A stretch of 54,012 nt of DNA from the NCBI GenBank assembly GCA_016218575.1, contig JACRDN010000013.1:1-54012 (forward strand), read 5' to 3'. Positions 8,701-16,591 of the stretch are shown here, piece after piece. Numbering within the stretch: position 1 is the first letter of the stretch; each line of letters opens with the position of its first letter. A program made the position numbers and the translations under genes. This stretch comes from Elusimicrobiota bacterium. Lineage in GTDB: Bacteria; Elusimicrobiota; Elusimicrobia; UBA1565; UBA9628. The notes below the pieces were generated by a model. The model was not told where the DNA came from and did no database searches. It saw nothing but the letters and a program-made list of their open reading frames with translations.

Positions 8701-10278
8701 ATGGTCAACACGCGCAAGTCGCTCGCGGCCGTGACCTTCGCGGCGTTTTTCGCCGGTCCCGCCGGGGCGGTGAGAAAGGCGATGCCCGCCGTGCCGGCGG
8801 AGGTCTTGGCTCTGCGGCTGGCCCAGCCGATCTCCGCAATCGGCGCCGTCAGCCTCACGAATCCGCGGCCGCTGATTCCTGGGAGGCCGGTTTTGAGGCG
8901 CCTGAACGGGATGAGCCAATTTTCCGTCCAGCTTTCCATTTCGCGCGATCCCTCGGAGGAATCGTCCGCCGTTGGCGGAACTCTGGTGTTCGACAATTTG
9001 AGCGATATCCCTCAAGAAGATGTGGACAAGCTCCGGCTTCACCCCAGACCCGCGCCCCCCGTGGAGGCTCCGAAAGCGTGGGAAGAGGCGGACAGGGGCG
9101 ACCGCCACGCCTACGCCAGGCTTGCGGCGCCTCAGCATGATGCGCAGCAAAGGAAGGCGGTCGCAGAGAACTTGACCTTCCGCAGCTTGCTGCGGGAGCC
9201 GGCCGAAGAATTCCTGGACAGTGAGTTCCTGTTTGGCGATGTCTACTGGTCCGGCTGGGACCTGCTGGGCTTGCTGTGGACTCCCGAGGCCCATCCCTTG
9301 GATAGGACGATTTCTTCCCGCGAGCTCAAGATGCGCTACGGCATCGAGCGCTCCGCGCTTTCCAAGGTTCTGGAAGAAAACGCTATTCCGACCTATTTTT
9401 ACGATAAGTGGCTCGATAAAACCGAGTCCCTTGGCATCATCTATAGACATACGGACATGAATCGTTCGGAGGTCTTTTACGGCATCCCCCAGGCGGTTTA
9501 TGACGCGTTCGATCTAGTCCAAGAGGAGTTCTCGCATCATGAATTGCGGGCCAAGCAGGCCAAGGGATTCTTGGAGAGAAAGCAGCGCTTTAACGACATT
9601 GAATGGTCCGGTCGGGCCTTGCTCAACCTGGTGTGGACTTCCGACGCTTTAGTCGTCGAGAAGGGCGAGAAGGCTTCCGCCTCCGATGTCAAGAACTCCT
9701 ACGGGGTCGGACGCGATGTTCTGACCGGGCTATTGGAGGGACATGGAATCCCCGCTGTTTTTTATGATGATTGGCTCAATGAGGCTGAAAGATTGGGAAT
9801 AGTCTTCAGGTTGGACATTACTTCCCTGGAGCATTCGCGGCGCTATTACGGCGTACCGCAAGGAGTTCGAGAGTACCTCGCATCCTTGGACGATGCCCAA
9901 TCCGGCGCGCATGCCCTGACGCCGTTAGGGGCTTCCTTGGTGGACCTGTCGAAGGATCCCTTGGTCGAAAGCGACGCTGAGCTTGCGGAGTATGTTGCTG
10001 GAATCGCGCGAATCGCCCTGGAGCATTCCTTGGTCCCCCAAAATGCTCCCTCCAAGAAGTTGCTGGACGCGGTCAGTGGACTGGAGTACGACCATTCGTC
10101 GTTGGCTTCGAACTTGATCAATTTGATCGAATCCGTCGCCGCGGGTTACGAGGGCCGGCCGGTTCTCAAGAAAATCCTGAGGGTCGCCGAGGAGTTCTTA
10201 TCCTCCGGACTGATGTCCACCGAGGAGCAGGAGATGGTCCGCCGCGGCATCGAATCGGTCCAGTCCGTTGAGGGATAG
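8701..10278 (+). CDS. Secreted protein with two ~100-aa tandem repeats
   Basis: I do not recognise a family. The 525-aa protein has an N-terminal signal peptide (positively charged start, then 'AAVTFAAFFAGPAGA'). Two homologous modules occupy about residues 171-272 and 290-396. They share 'WSG..LL.L.WT', a stretch resembling a helix-turn-helix ('SSRELKMRYGIERSALSK' / 'ASDVKNSYGVGRDVLTG'), 'IP..FYD.WL...E.LGI..R' and 'YYGVPQ'. A helical C-terminal tail follows. A helix-turn-helix-like fold in an exported protein is odd, so the resemblance may be only structural. It is a single-gene unit that converges on the baeRF gene. Confidence 0.75.
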   Translation: MVNTRKSLAAVTFAAFFAGPAGAVRKAMPAVPAEVLALRLAQPISAIGAVSLTNPRPLIPGRPVLRRLNGMSQFSVQLSISRDPSEESSAVGGTLVFDNLSDIPQEDVDKLRLHPRPAPPVEAPKAWEEADRGDRHAYARLAAPQHDAQQRKAVAENLTFRSLLREPAEEFLDSEFLFGDVYWSGWDLLGLLWTPEAHPLDRTISSRELKMRYGIERSALSKVLEENAIPTYFYDKWLDKTESLGIIYRHTDMNRSEVFYGIPQAVYDAFDLVQEEFSHHELRAKQAKGFLERKQRFNDIEWSGRALLNLVWTSDALVVEKGEKASASDVKNSYGVGRDVLTGLLEGHGIPAVFYDDWLNEAERLGIVFRLDITSLEHSRRYYGVPQGVREYLASLDDAQSGAHALTPLGASLVDLSKDPLVESDAELAEYVAGIARIALEHSLVPQNAPSKKLLDAVSGLEYDHSSLASNLINLIESVAAGYEGRPVLKKILRVAEEFLSSGLMSTEEQEMVRRGIESVQSVEG

Positions 10279-10282
10279 CGTT

Positions 10283-10296
10283 GGCGCGGATGCGCC
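10283..10296. terminator. Small hairpin between convergent genes
   Basis: GGCGC-GGAT-GCGCC forms a 5-bp GC stem between the stop codons of the 8701 and 10297 genes. No long T-run follows, so bidirectional termination is only a possibility. Confidence 0.35.
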
Positions 10297-11421
10297 TTAA
10301 GGATTGCTGGAAGGAATCCCCACTTGAGGCCGCCCCGGCTCCGAGGCGGCCCTCGAGTCGTCCTTGAACCTCAGCTCCGCCCCGATCCCGCCGAAAGCGT
10401 CGAGCATGGTCTTGTTCAGGACCTGGAAGACCTCGCAATTGCGCTCCAGGGCGAGCTCCACCATCTCCGCCACCATGTTGAACAATGGCTCGGTGTCGGA
10501 CCAGCAGTAAGGGCATTTGCGGCCGCTCAGGACGAGGGCCCTGCAGCGTCGGCACTTGCGCCCGATCTTGGCCAGACCCTCGCGCACGATGAGAAGGCGC
10601 ACCTGGCCGTGCATGAGGGCCTTGAGCGTGGGCTCAAGGCCCGCCACCCCCATCCCGGCGGCTTTCACCACGTCGAAAAGGCGGTGGACCATTACGCTTT
10701 CGCGGACTTCCCGCGACTCCGCCTCTCGTTTGATCAGGACTTTAAGAATTTCCTGGGAAGACATTCCAGGATGCATTCGCGGCTCCTGGATCAGCTTCTC
10801 CTGGAGCTGAGAGTTCAGGTGCCCGGCCAGGGGGCCTTCCCAGTCCGGCGGAGCCGCCACGATGAGCTGGTCCCAGCCGCGCAGCCTCGATAGGGCCATG
10901 AGCTGGTCGGCCAGTATTTTCAAACGGAACTGGAAGGAGTCTCGCAGGCCGGCGGGGGGGCCGCTCGGTGTTTGCGGCGATGGTTCCGGGCACTCTTGGA
11001 TTTGGCCGAGGTAGGCCTCGCAGAATCGGTTTTTGTCCGGCCCCAATAGGGCGATGCCGTAGCGGCGGTACTGCTCCACGATGTTCGTGAATGGTGCCAG
11101 GCATGGAGAGGTTCCGATCCTAAGATCATTCTTGACCGGAAGGGGCAGGGGAACCGCCTGCCAGTAGTTGGAGCGCTGGGAGCTGAACAGGGCCAGGCCC
11201 CGGTGGTGCTCTGGCTTAAAGCCCGAGACGAAATCCTCGAAGCGTTCGAAGTCCCGCCGGAATTCGTTGAGAAGGGGGTTTCGGGCCACGGCCTGATGAG
11301 CGAGGTCCTGGCATTGGCGAAAAAGAGACTTCTCCTCGTTGAGACGGAGGTAGAGGCTCGCCACCGCGGGAAAATCGGCCTTCAAGCGGAGCAGTTGATG
11401 GATTTCCTCGTGCGATAGCAT
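10297..11421 (-). CDS. Bacterial eRF1-like (baeRF) family protein with zinc ribbon
   Basis: The 374-aa protein resembles bacterial archaeo-eukaryotic release-factor-like proteins. Visible landmarks are an N-terminal helical start ('HEEIHQLLRLK'), 'VASLYLRLN', 'RGLALFSSQ', a central nuclease-like fold, a Cys4 zinc ribbon ('CRRCRALVLSGRKCPYC') near residue 300, and the eRF1-type C-terminal 'DAFGGIGAELRF'. Related families act on ribosome-associated peptidyl-tRNA or as host nuclease factors; the exact role here is inference. ATG 11421 was chosen over the longer frame because a TTGATA-N17-TATACT promoter lies just upstream, inside that longer frame. Confidence 0.72.
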   Translation of the reverse strand: MLSHEEIHQLLRLKADFPAVASLYLRLNEEKSLFRQCQDLAHQAVARNPLLNEFRRDFERFEDFVSGFKPEHHRGLALFSSQRSNYWQAVPLPLPVKNDLRIGTSPCLAPFTNIVEQYRRYGIALLGPDKNRFCEAYLGQIQECPEPSPQTPSGPPAGLRDSFQFRLKILADQLMALSRLRGWDQLIVAAPPDWEGPLAGHLNSQLQEKLIQEPRMHPGMSSQEILKVLIKREAESREVRESVMVHRLFDVVKAAGMGVAGLEPTLKALMHGQVRLLIVREGLAKIGRKCRRCRALVLSGRKCPYCWSDTEPLFNMVAEMVELALERNCEVFQVLNKTMLDAFGGIGAELRFKDDSRAASEPGRPQVGIPSSNP

Positions 11422-11439
11422 GGACGCGGCCTTCGGCCT

Positions 11440-11468
11440 AGTATAGCCCCGGAATTTGATAATATCAA
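11440..11468 (-). promoter_or_regulatory. Sigma70-type promoter of the baeRF gene
   Basis: On the minus strand TTGATA (11463-11468) is followed after 17 bp by TATACT (11440-11445). The predicted RNA start is about 12 nt before ATG 11421. Confidence 0.7.
11458..11463 (+). promoter_or_regulatory. Candidate -10 element of the leucine-degradation operon
   Basis: GATAAT lies 8 bp before ATG 11472, which would give a nearly leaderless mRNA. No clear -35 is visible. It overlaps the divergent baeRF promoter. Confidence 0.4.
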
Positions 11469-11471
11469 GAC

Positions 11472-13094
11472 ATGTCCAGGGAAGGGGCCGTCGACACTCC
11501 CGCCATAGCAACCCGCGTAAACCGAGACAGTTCCGACTTCGCGGAAAACCTCCGCTACCACGAGACCCTGCTCGAGGACTTGAAGGCGCGGCTGGCCGAG
11601 GCTGGTCGGGGAGGCCCCGATGGCGCCGTGGCCCTGCACCGGGGGCGCGGCAAGCTTACGGCCCGGGAGCGCGTGGAGCGCCTGGTGGACCCGGGCTCGT
11701 TCCTTCTTGAGCTTTCCCCCATGGCCGCTTTCGGCATGCATAATAATGAGGTGCCGGGGGCAGGCATCATCACGGCCTTGGGGGTGGTCTCGGGCAGACT
11801 ATGCGTGATCGCGGCCAACGACGCCACGGTCAAGGGCGGCACCTATTACCCAGAGACCATCAAGAAGCACCTGCGCGCCCAGGAGATCGCCCTGCAGAAC
11901 CGCCTTCCCTGTCTCTACCTCGTGGACTCGGGCGGGGTCTTCCTGCCCAAACAGGCCGACGTTTTCCCGGACAAGGAGCATTTCGGGCGCATCTTCTACA
12001 ACCAGGCCCTCATGTCCTCTTTGGGGATACCGCAGATCTCGGTGGTCATGGGAATGTGCACGGCGGGCGGGGCCTACGTTCCCGCCATGTCGGACGAGTG
12101 CGTGATCGTGCGCGGCAACGGGACCATCTACTTGGGCGGCCCGCCTCTGGTCAAGGCGGCCACTGGCGAGGAGTCCACCCCCGAGGAGTTGGGCGGGGGG
12201 GAGATGCACTCCCGCGTGTCGGGAGTCACCGACCATCTGGCCGACAACGACGAGGAGGCCCTGCGCCTCTGCCGCTCGATCGTGGCCAACCTCAACGCCC
12301 GCCCCTTCAACCGTGGAGAGGGCGAGGAGCCCCTTTACCCTGCCTCGGACCTCTACGGCCTGGTGCATCGGGATTTGCGCCGCCCCTGCGACGTAGCGGA
12401 AATCGTGGCGCGCCTGGTCGACGGCAGCCGCTTCCACTTCTTCAAGTCCCTGTACGGCCAGACCATGACCTGCGGCTTCGGCAGGATCATGGGCCGGCCG
12501 GTGGGGATATTGGGCAACCGCGGGGTGCTTTTCTCCGAGGCGGCCTTGAAGGGCGCGCACTTTATCGAGCTCTGCTCCCAGCGCAAGATCCCCATCGTAT
12601 TCCTGCAGAACATCACGGGCTTCATGGTGGGCAAGGACTACGAGCAGGGGGGGATCATCAAGCACGGGGCCAAGCTCGTCCAGGCCGTCTCCACCGCGGC
12701 GGTTCCCAAGGTCACGGTGGTGACCGGCTCCTCCAACGGCGCTGGCAATTACGCCATGTGCGGCCGGGCCTACAACGGCCGTTTTCTCTTCACATGGCCT
12801 AACTCCCGGGTCTCGGTCATGGGTGCCGACCAGGCGGCCCAGGTCATGACCATCATCAAGCGCGAGCAATTGAAGCGTCAGGACAAGGAGCTTTCCTCCG
12901 AGGACGAGGAGAAAATCGCAGCCCCCATCCGCGCCCAATACGAGTCCGAGGGCCATCCCTACTACGGCACGGCCAGGCTTTGGGACGACGGGATCATCGA
13001 GCCGGCCCACACTCGGCAAATCCTGGCGTTTTGCCTGGAGGCCGCGTCCTACGCCCCGGAGGAGTCGCCGCGCTACCCCGTTTTCCGCATGTGA
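11472..13094 (+). CDS. liuB: Methylcrotonyl-CoA carboxylase beta subunit (carboxyltransferase)
   Basis: At 540 aa this matches MCC beta, which moves CO2 from biotin to 3-methylcrotonyl-CoA in leucine breakdown. Crotonase-fold landmarks: '[19 protein letters not shown]', '[12 protein letters not shown]', '[14 protein letters not shown]'-like '[15 protein letters not shown]', '[11 protein letters not shown]', '[17 protein letters not shown]', '[16 protein letters not shown]', and C-terminal '[11 protein letters not shown]' and '[12 protein letters not shown]'. Propionyl-CoA carboxylase beta is the main alternative, but the downstream hydratase and HMG-CoA lyase favour MCC. The biotin-carrying alpha subunit is not in the window. 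The stop overlaps the next start (TGATG). Confidence 0.9.
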   Translation: MSREGAVDTPAIATRVNRDSSDFAENLRYHETLLEDLKARLAEAGRGGPDGAVALHRGRGKLTARERVERLVDPGSFLLELSPMAAFGMHNNEVPGAGIITALGVVSGRLCVIAANDATVKGGTYYPETIKKHLRAQEIALQNRLPCLYLVDSGGVFLPKQADVFPDKEHFGRIFYNQALMSSLGIPQISVVMGMCTAGGAYVPAMSDECVIVRGNGTIYLGGPPLVKAATGEESTPEELGGGEMHSRVSGVTDHLADNDEEALRLCRSIVANLNARPFNRGEGEEPLYPASDLYGLVHRDLRRPCDVAEIVARLVDGSRFHFFKSLYGQTMTCGFGRIMGRPVGILGNRGVLFSEAALKGAHFIELCSQRKIPIVFLQNITGFMVGKDYEQGGIIKHGAKLVQAVSTAAVPKVTVVTGSSNGAGNYAMCGRAYNGRFLFTWPNSRVSVMGADQAAQVMTIIKREQLKRQDKELSSEDEEKIAAPIRAQYESEGHPYYGTARLWDDGIIEPAHTRQILAFCLEAASYAPEESPRYPVFRM

Positions 13095-13888
13095 TGGAGT
13101 ACCGCCATATCGAAGTCTCTAGCCACCCTCGACGCGTCGGCGTCTCGGTGGTCGCCCTCAAGCGCCCGGAAGTCCGCAACGCCATGGACGACAACACCTT
13201 GCGCGAGCTCTCCCGCGCCTTCGGCGAGCTGTCGAGGCGCAAGGACCTGCGCGCCGTGGTCGTGCGCGGCGAGGGGCCCGACTTTTGCGCCGGAGCCGAC
13301 ATCGCCTGGATGCGCCGGGCCGGGACCTTGAAGCCCGCGCAAAGCCGCAAGGACGCTCGGCTCCTCGTGGACATGTGCCTGGCCGTGGAAGGCTGCCCCG
13401 TTCCCGTCATCGCCGCGGTCCAGGGAGGGGTGTACGGGGGGGGGCTGGGCCTGGCCGCCTCCTGCGACATCGTGGTGGCGGCAGACAACTCTAAGATGTG
13501 CTTCTCCGAGTGCCGGTTGGGGATCATCCCGGCCGTGATCTCGTGCTTTGTCATCCCCAAGATCGGCGAGGTCGCGGCCCGGCGTTATTACCTCACGGCC
13601 GAGGCCTTCGGCGCGGAAAAAGCCCGAGAGCTTGGCATCGTCCACGAGGTCGTCCCGGAGTTCGCCTTGGAGGAGAGGGTCGAGGCCTTGCTCGACTCGA
13701 TTTTAAAGAACGGTCCGCAAGCGGTGAGACAGGCGAAAGCCATGCTCCACAAATTCCCGGCCCTCCCCTTTGAGAAGCGCGTAACTCTTGTCCTTTCCAC
13801 CTTGACGCGCCTGCGCTCCTCTCCGGAGGGCCAGGAGGGCCTTTCGGCCTTCCTCGAAAAACGTCCTCCGGCTTGGACCTTGCCCTAA
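13094..13888 (+). CDS. liuC: Enoyl-CoA hydratase family, likely methylglutaconyl-CoA hydratase
   Basis: The 264-aa crotonase-fold protein would hydrate 3-methylglutaconyl-CoA to HMG-CoA. It shows 'LKRPEVRNAMDD', the CoA-binding/oxyanion segment 'GPDFCAGADIAWMRR', 'GGVYGGGLGLAASCDIVVA' and 'FSECRLGIIPAVIS', whose Glu matches a crotonase catalytic Glu. ATG 13094 overlaps the carboxylase stop, and the next gene begins immediately after this stop. Placement between MCC beta and HMG-CoA lyase supports the specific function; sequence alone only says crotonase family. Confidence 0.85.
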   Translation: MEYRHIEVSSHPRRVGVSVVALKRPEVRNAMDDNTLRELSRAFGELSRRKDLRAVVVRGEGPDFCAGADIAWMRRAGTLKPAQSRKDARLLVDMCLAVEGCPVPVIAAVQGGVYGGGLGLAASCDIVVAADNSKMCFSECRLGIIPAVISCFVIPKIGEVAARRYYLTAEAFGAEKARELGIVHEVVPEFALEERVEALLDSILKNGPQAVRQAKAMLHKFPALPFEKRVTLVLSTLTRLRSSPEGQEGLSAFLEKRPPAWTLP

Positions 13889-14794
13889 ATGCCCGACGCC
13901 CAAACCCTGCCCCTTCCCCGCCTGGTGGAAGTCGGGCCGCGGGACGGCCTGCAGAACGAGAAGGCTTCTGTTCCCCTGGCCGCCAAGGCCGCCTTCATAG
14001 ACGCTCTTTCGGAATCGGGCCTCATGGAAATCGAGGCCGGGGCCTTCGTCTCGCCCAAGGCCGTGCCCCAGATGGCCGACTCGGAGGCGGTGTTTTCGGC
14101 CATCAAGCGCAAAAAGGGCGTCATTTACTCGGCTTTGGTGCCCAACGAGGAGGGCTTGGACCGCGCCTTGGCCGCCAAGGCCGACAAGATCGCGGTATTC
14201 ACCGCGGCCTCCGAGGCCTTCAACCGGCGCAACATCAATGCGAGCGTCGCCGAGTCCATGGAAAGATTCAAGCCCGTGGTGGAGCGCGCCAAAAAATCCG
14301 GACTTGCGGTCAGGGCCTACGTTTCGACCGCCTTCCACTGTCCCTACGAGGGTTCGATCGCGGCCGAGAAAGTCTGGCCCGTGGCCGAGACCTTGCTCGC
14401 CATGGGCGTGGACGAGCTTTCCATAGGAGACACCATCGGCAAGGCCTCGCCCTTCGAGGTGCGCGCACTCCTGAACCTTCTCCTGAAAAAAATCGCTCCG
14501 GAGCGGATTTTCCTCCATTTCCACGACACTTACGGCATGGCGGTGGCAAACGCCTTGACCGCCTGGCAGGAGTACAAGATCTCGGGTTTTGATTCCTCGG
14601 CCGGAGGCCTGGGAGGCTGTCCCTACGCCCCCGGAGCGAGCGGCAACGTCGCCACCGAGGACTTGCTTTTCGCCTTCTCCTCCTGCCGGGCCGCCATGGG
14701 TCCGGACCTAGGCAAGGTGAGGGCCGCGGCCCGGGCGCTCGAACCCCATCTGGGGCGCGGCCTCTCCTCCCATCTCGGCAAGATCAACTCCTGA
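13889..14794 (+). CDS. mvaB: Hydroxymethylglutaryl-CoA lyase
   Basis: The 301-aa TIM-barrel enzyme cleaves HMG-CoA to acetoacetate and acetyl-CoA, the last step of leucine degradation. Diagnostic motifs: 'EVGPRDGLQNEK' at the N-terminus (metal and substrate binding), 'SIGDTIGKASP', 'HFHDTYGMAVAN' (metal-binding His pair) and 'GGLGGCPYAPGASGN' with the catalytic Cys. The length is normal. It abuts the hydratase stop with no gap and ends the operon. Confidence 0.93.
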   Translation: MPDAQTLPLPRLVEVGPRDGLQNEKASVPLAAKAAFIDALSESGLMEIEAGAFVSPKAVPQMADSEAVFSAIKRKKGVIYSALVPNEEGLDRALAAKADKIAVFTAASEAFNRRNINASVAESMERFKPVVERAKKSGLAVRAYVSTAFHCPYEGSIAAEKVWPVAETLLAMGVDELSIGDTIGKASPFEVRALLNLLLKKIAPERIFLHFHDTYGMAVANALTAWQEYKISGFDSSAGGLGGCPYAPGASGNVATEDLLFAFSSCRAAMGPDLGKVRAAARALEPHLGRGLSSHLGKINS

Positions 14795-14799
14795 CGTTT

Positions 14800-14904
14800 C
14801 TTTTTCCTCGTCCAAGCCGGAGCCGGACCACGGTGCTGTCCCACGCCACCTTCGGGGTGACCGCGGCGCTGTTGTACAAGGTCTTGGAAAGCGACGAGCT
14901 ATAA
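14800..14904 (+). pseudogene. Possible 3' remnant of a membrane-protein gene
   Basis: A short open stretch ends in 'VLSHATFGVTAALLYKVLE' and stops at 14902-14904. It looks like the end of an integral membrane protein with no plausible beginning. It sits between the leucine operon and the toxin-antitoxin patch, as expected at a rearrangement boundary. This could be chance. Confidence 0.25.
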
Positions 14905-14911
14905 CTTGGCT

Positions 14912-15286
14912 TTACAGGAGAATTCTTGCTGTTCTGCGGTACCCAGTTCGTGCTTCTTCCATGTTGAGCAGGCGCATAAAAGCTCCAAGTGTCGGAAGCG
15001 AAGGTTTCCGGGAGCCAGCAATAATCCTGTGAACGAACTGGCGGGATACGTTCATGCTGGCCGCCGCTTGGGAACGGTTCACGACTCTGAGGTGAGCCCG
15101 AAGGATTTCAACGACCGCCTCATCGTCCCCAGCCTCGACAGCCTGCAACACCGCCTTCTTAACGAATTGCGGGTCGCGGAGTTCCTCCGCTGGGTTAAAG
15201 TCCCGTGCACTGGCTCCGGCCCGCAGCCTACGCGGTTTCCCGAGCCAAGATTGCCCGCGCCTTGCGGATGTCGCGATTCTGGCCAT
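14912..15286 (-). CDS. HTH antitoxin, HI1420-type addiction-module antidote
   Basis: The 124-aa protein contains 'FNPAEELRDPQFVKKAVLQA', 'GDDEAVVEILRAHLRVVNRS', a helix-turn-helix ('SQAAASMNVSRQFVHRII') and 'PSLPTLGAFMRLLNM'. This order is typical of the antidote partner of HI1419-like RelE/ParE-fold toxins. Its start overlaps the toxin 3' end by 59 bp, so the two are co-translated in toxin-first order. The family neutralises the toxin by binding and usually represses its own promoter; the palindrome at 15535-15552 is a candidate operator. Confidence 0.82.
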   Translation of the reverse strand: MARIATSARRGQSWLGKPRRLRAGASARDFNPAEELRDPQFVKKAVLQAVEAGDDEAVVEILRAHLRVVNRSQAAASMNVSRQFVHRIIAGSRKPSLPTLGAFMRLLNMEEARTGYRRTARILL

Positions 15287-15524
15287 TTTTATCTCCTCCC
15301 AAAAGCATCAAGACGGCTCGTCCATCTGCGTCGATCACATATCCGAAGTAAACCCGCAGGCCGCTTTTCCACTTGAGCTCAAATAAGCCCTGGCCAAGGC
15401 CCTTTGAAGTGCCGAAATATTCATTTTCTCGAATGCGGTCTAGGCGATCTCTTACCAAGGCCCGTAGATATTCGGACAGGCTATCCAGCCATTCGCGGAA
15501 CTCGGGAGTCGCCTTGATGTTCAC
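15228..15524 (-). CDS. RelE/ParE-fold toxin, HI1419-type addiction-module killer
   Basis: The 98-aa basic protein has the HI1419-family pattern: 'EFREWLDSL', 'ALVRDRLDRIRENEYFGTSK', 'GQGLFELKWKSGLRVYFGY' and 'LMLLGGDKNGQNRDIRKAR'. The family are RelE-superfamily toxins, thought to act on translation. The start is GTG, only 8 nt after a TACACT -10 box, so the mRNA is probably leaderless or nearly so. It is in the AT-richer patch next to tRNA-Arg. Confidence 0.85.
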   Translation of the reverse strand: MNIKATPEFREWLDSLSEYLRALVRDRLDRIRENEYFGTSKGLGQGLFELKWKSGLRVYFGYVIDADGRAVLMLLGGDKNGQNRDIRKARAILARETA

Positions 15525-15532
15525 CTGGGGAT

Positions 15533-15561
15533 AGTGTAGCCAATAGGCTACATAATGTCAA
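15533..15561 (-). promoter_or_regulatory. Sigma70 promoter of the toxin-antitoxin operon
   Basis: On the minus strand TTGACA (15556-15561) and TACACT (15533-15538) are separated by 17 bp. The -10 ends 8 nt before the GTG start. The -35 overlaps the stop codon of the upstream HEPN-like gene. Confidence 0.75.
15535..15552. promoter_or_regulatory. Inverted-repeat operator candidate (toxin-antitoxin)
   Basis: TGTAGCC-AATA-GGCTACA is a perfect 7-bp inverted repeat lying on the -10 and spacer of the toxin promoter. Its position is ideal for autorepression by the HTH antitoxin. Confidence 0.6.
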
Positions 15562-16133
15562 GGACTTCGCGGGCACGGCTTTATAGAAGCAAGAGAGTCC
15601 TGGAATAATTCCAAGAATTTAGAATCGGATAAAAGACGCTGGCGATATTGCTCAAGACCTTCCAGAAATTCTCGCACGAAAAAATTAATATTGATGGAGA
15701 TCGGAATGCCGACGTTCTTAAAGATTGTGGATACATACGTTTGATCGCCCTCATGGATACTGCAATTATCCTTCATGAAAATCTCGTGGGCTAAGCCATT
15801 CCTGTACTGGTTGGACAGAATTTCAGGGCGATTATTCCCCAAGAAGCCCATGCTTTGCCATAACTTCGGCATATATTGCTCAATGAATAGACTTACTTTA
15901 TTTTTTGTGGTAGGAGATTTCCTCATCTCAAATACCAAAGGCTTCCCAAGTGTTTCAATGTACATGAAAATCAAAGCGGCCAGTGGCAGCGGGTGTTTAT
16001 GGGTTTCATGCATAAACTCCACGGCTTCTTTAATCCAGCGGAAGCCATCTCCAATATAAACGGGGAACCCGAGCTCAGATATACATTGGCCCTGAATTGC
16101 GCTCGACCTTGCGGATAGGCTCAAATCCTTCAT
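15558..16133 (-). CDS. HEPN-like protein of unknown function
   Basis: I do not recognise the family. The 191-aa protein is mostly helical and carries 'YRNGLAHE' near residue 112, matching the RNxxxH signature of HEPN domains, which are often RNases in toxin or defence systems. It is AT-richer than the chromosome around it. Its start overlaps the stop of a 77-aa gene (ATGA), and it lies directly upstream of the toxin-antitoxin pair on the same strand. An RNase role is inference from one motif; a housekeeping HEPN-like fold is also possible. Confidence 0.6.
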   Translation of the reverse strand: MKDLSLSARSSAIQGQCISELGFPVYIGDGFRWIKEAVEFMHETHKHPLPLAALIFMYIETLGKPLVFEMRKSPTTKNKVSLFIEQYMPKLWQSMGFLGNNRPEILSNQYRNGLAHEIFMKDNCSIHEGDQTYVSTIFKNVGIPISININFFVREFLEGLEQYRQRLLSDSKFLELFQDSLASIKPCPRSP

Positions 16134-16363
16134 TTTCTCAAGGCCTCAGTAAAACCTGGGCGGATTATCTCTGCAGCTTTAATAGCCCAAGTAGCCATCT
16201 GAAGCATAGAAGCGGCTGCGTTCTCCACAATTTGCTCTTCAGATAATCCTTGTGAATTGTCATCAACAATCCGCGCATTCAAGAAAATCAAAACCGTGCG
16301 GGCTTCCGGCGCATCGCTCGACATTGCAGCTTCTCGGAAAAGTTTAACTTTATCTGCCAGCAT
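16130..16363 (-). CDS. Small protein paired with the HEPN-like gene
   Basis: This 77-aa protein has no family I recognise. It appears helical, with an acidic middle ('SEEQIVENAAASMLQMATW'). ATG 16363 was chosen because AAGGAG lies just upstream (complement of 16370-16375); a longer in-frame start would run through a terminator-like hairpin. The stop overlaps the HEPN gene start by 4 bp, implying stoichiometric expression. It could be the antidote or partner of the HEPN protein, but no known antitoxin fold is evident. Confidence 0.6.
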   Translation of the reverse strand: MLADKVKLFREAAMSSDAPEARTVLIFLNARIVDDNSQGLSEEQIVENAAASMLQMATWAIKAAEIIRPGFTEALRK

Positions 16364-16377
16364 GTATTTCTCCTTGC

Positions 16378-16408
16378 AAAAAGGCCGTCCCCCGCAAGAA
16401 GGGCGGCC
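16378..16408 (-). terminator. Terminator-like hairpin downstream of tRNA-Arg
   Basis: On the minus strand GGCCGCCC pairs imperfectly with GGGACGGCC across a short loop and is followed by TTTTT. It would end the tRNA-Arg transcript before the 77-aa gene. Confidence 0.55.
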
Positions 16409-16497
16409 CGAAAACCTTGCCGCTTTCGTGCCGATTGACTGGCACATCCTCTTGAAGCTTTCGCCTCCCACTACTCGGAGATATCGGGCACCTGAGC

Positions 16498-16572
16498 TGG
16501 TGCGCCCGAGAGGAATTGAACCTCTACTTACAGCTTCGGAGGCTGTCGTGATATCCGTTTCACTACGGGCGC
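16498..16572 (-). tRNA. tRNA-Arg (anticodon CCG)
   Basis: The minus strand folds as a full cloverleaf. The acceptor stem is GCGCCCG/CGGGCGC, the anticodon arm is ACAGC-CTCCGAA-GCTGT (anticodon CCG), and the T arm is GAGG-TTCAATT-CCTC. The 3' ACCA is encoded in the DNA. Just beyond it, a sequence complementary to the 3' acceptor strand (GGTGCCC, minus strand at 16486-16492) could form a competing hairpin. The accessory genes at 14912-16363 lie directly downstream, as is common for islands beside tRNA genes. Confidence 0.93.
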
Positions 16573-16591
16573 GTCGAGACGTGGAGTGTTT

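Noticed and set aside
16498-16572. Integrase attachment site (duplicated tRNA-Arg 3' end)
   Set aside because: I looked for a second copy of the tRNA 3' segment at the far side of the patch (around 14795-14911) and found none.
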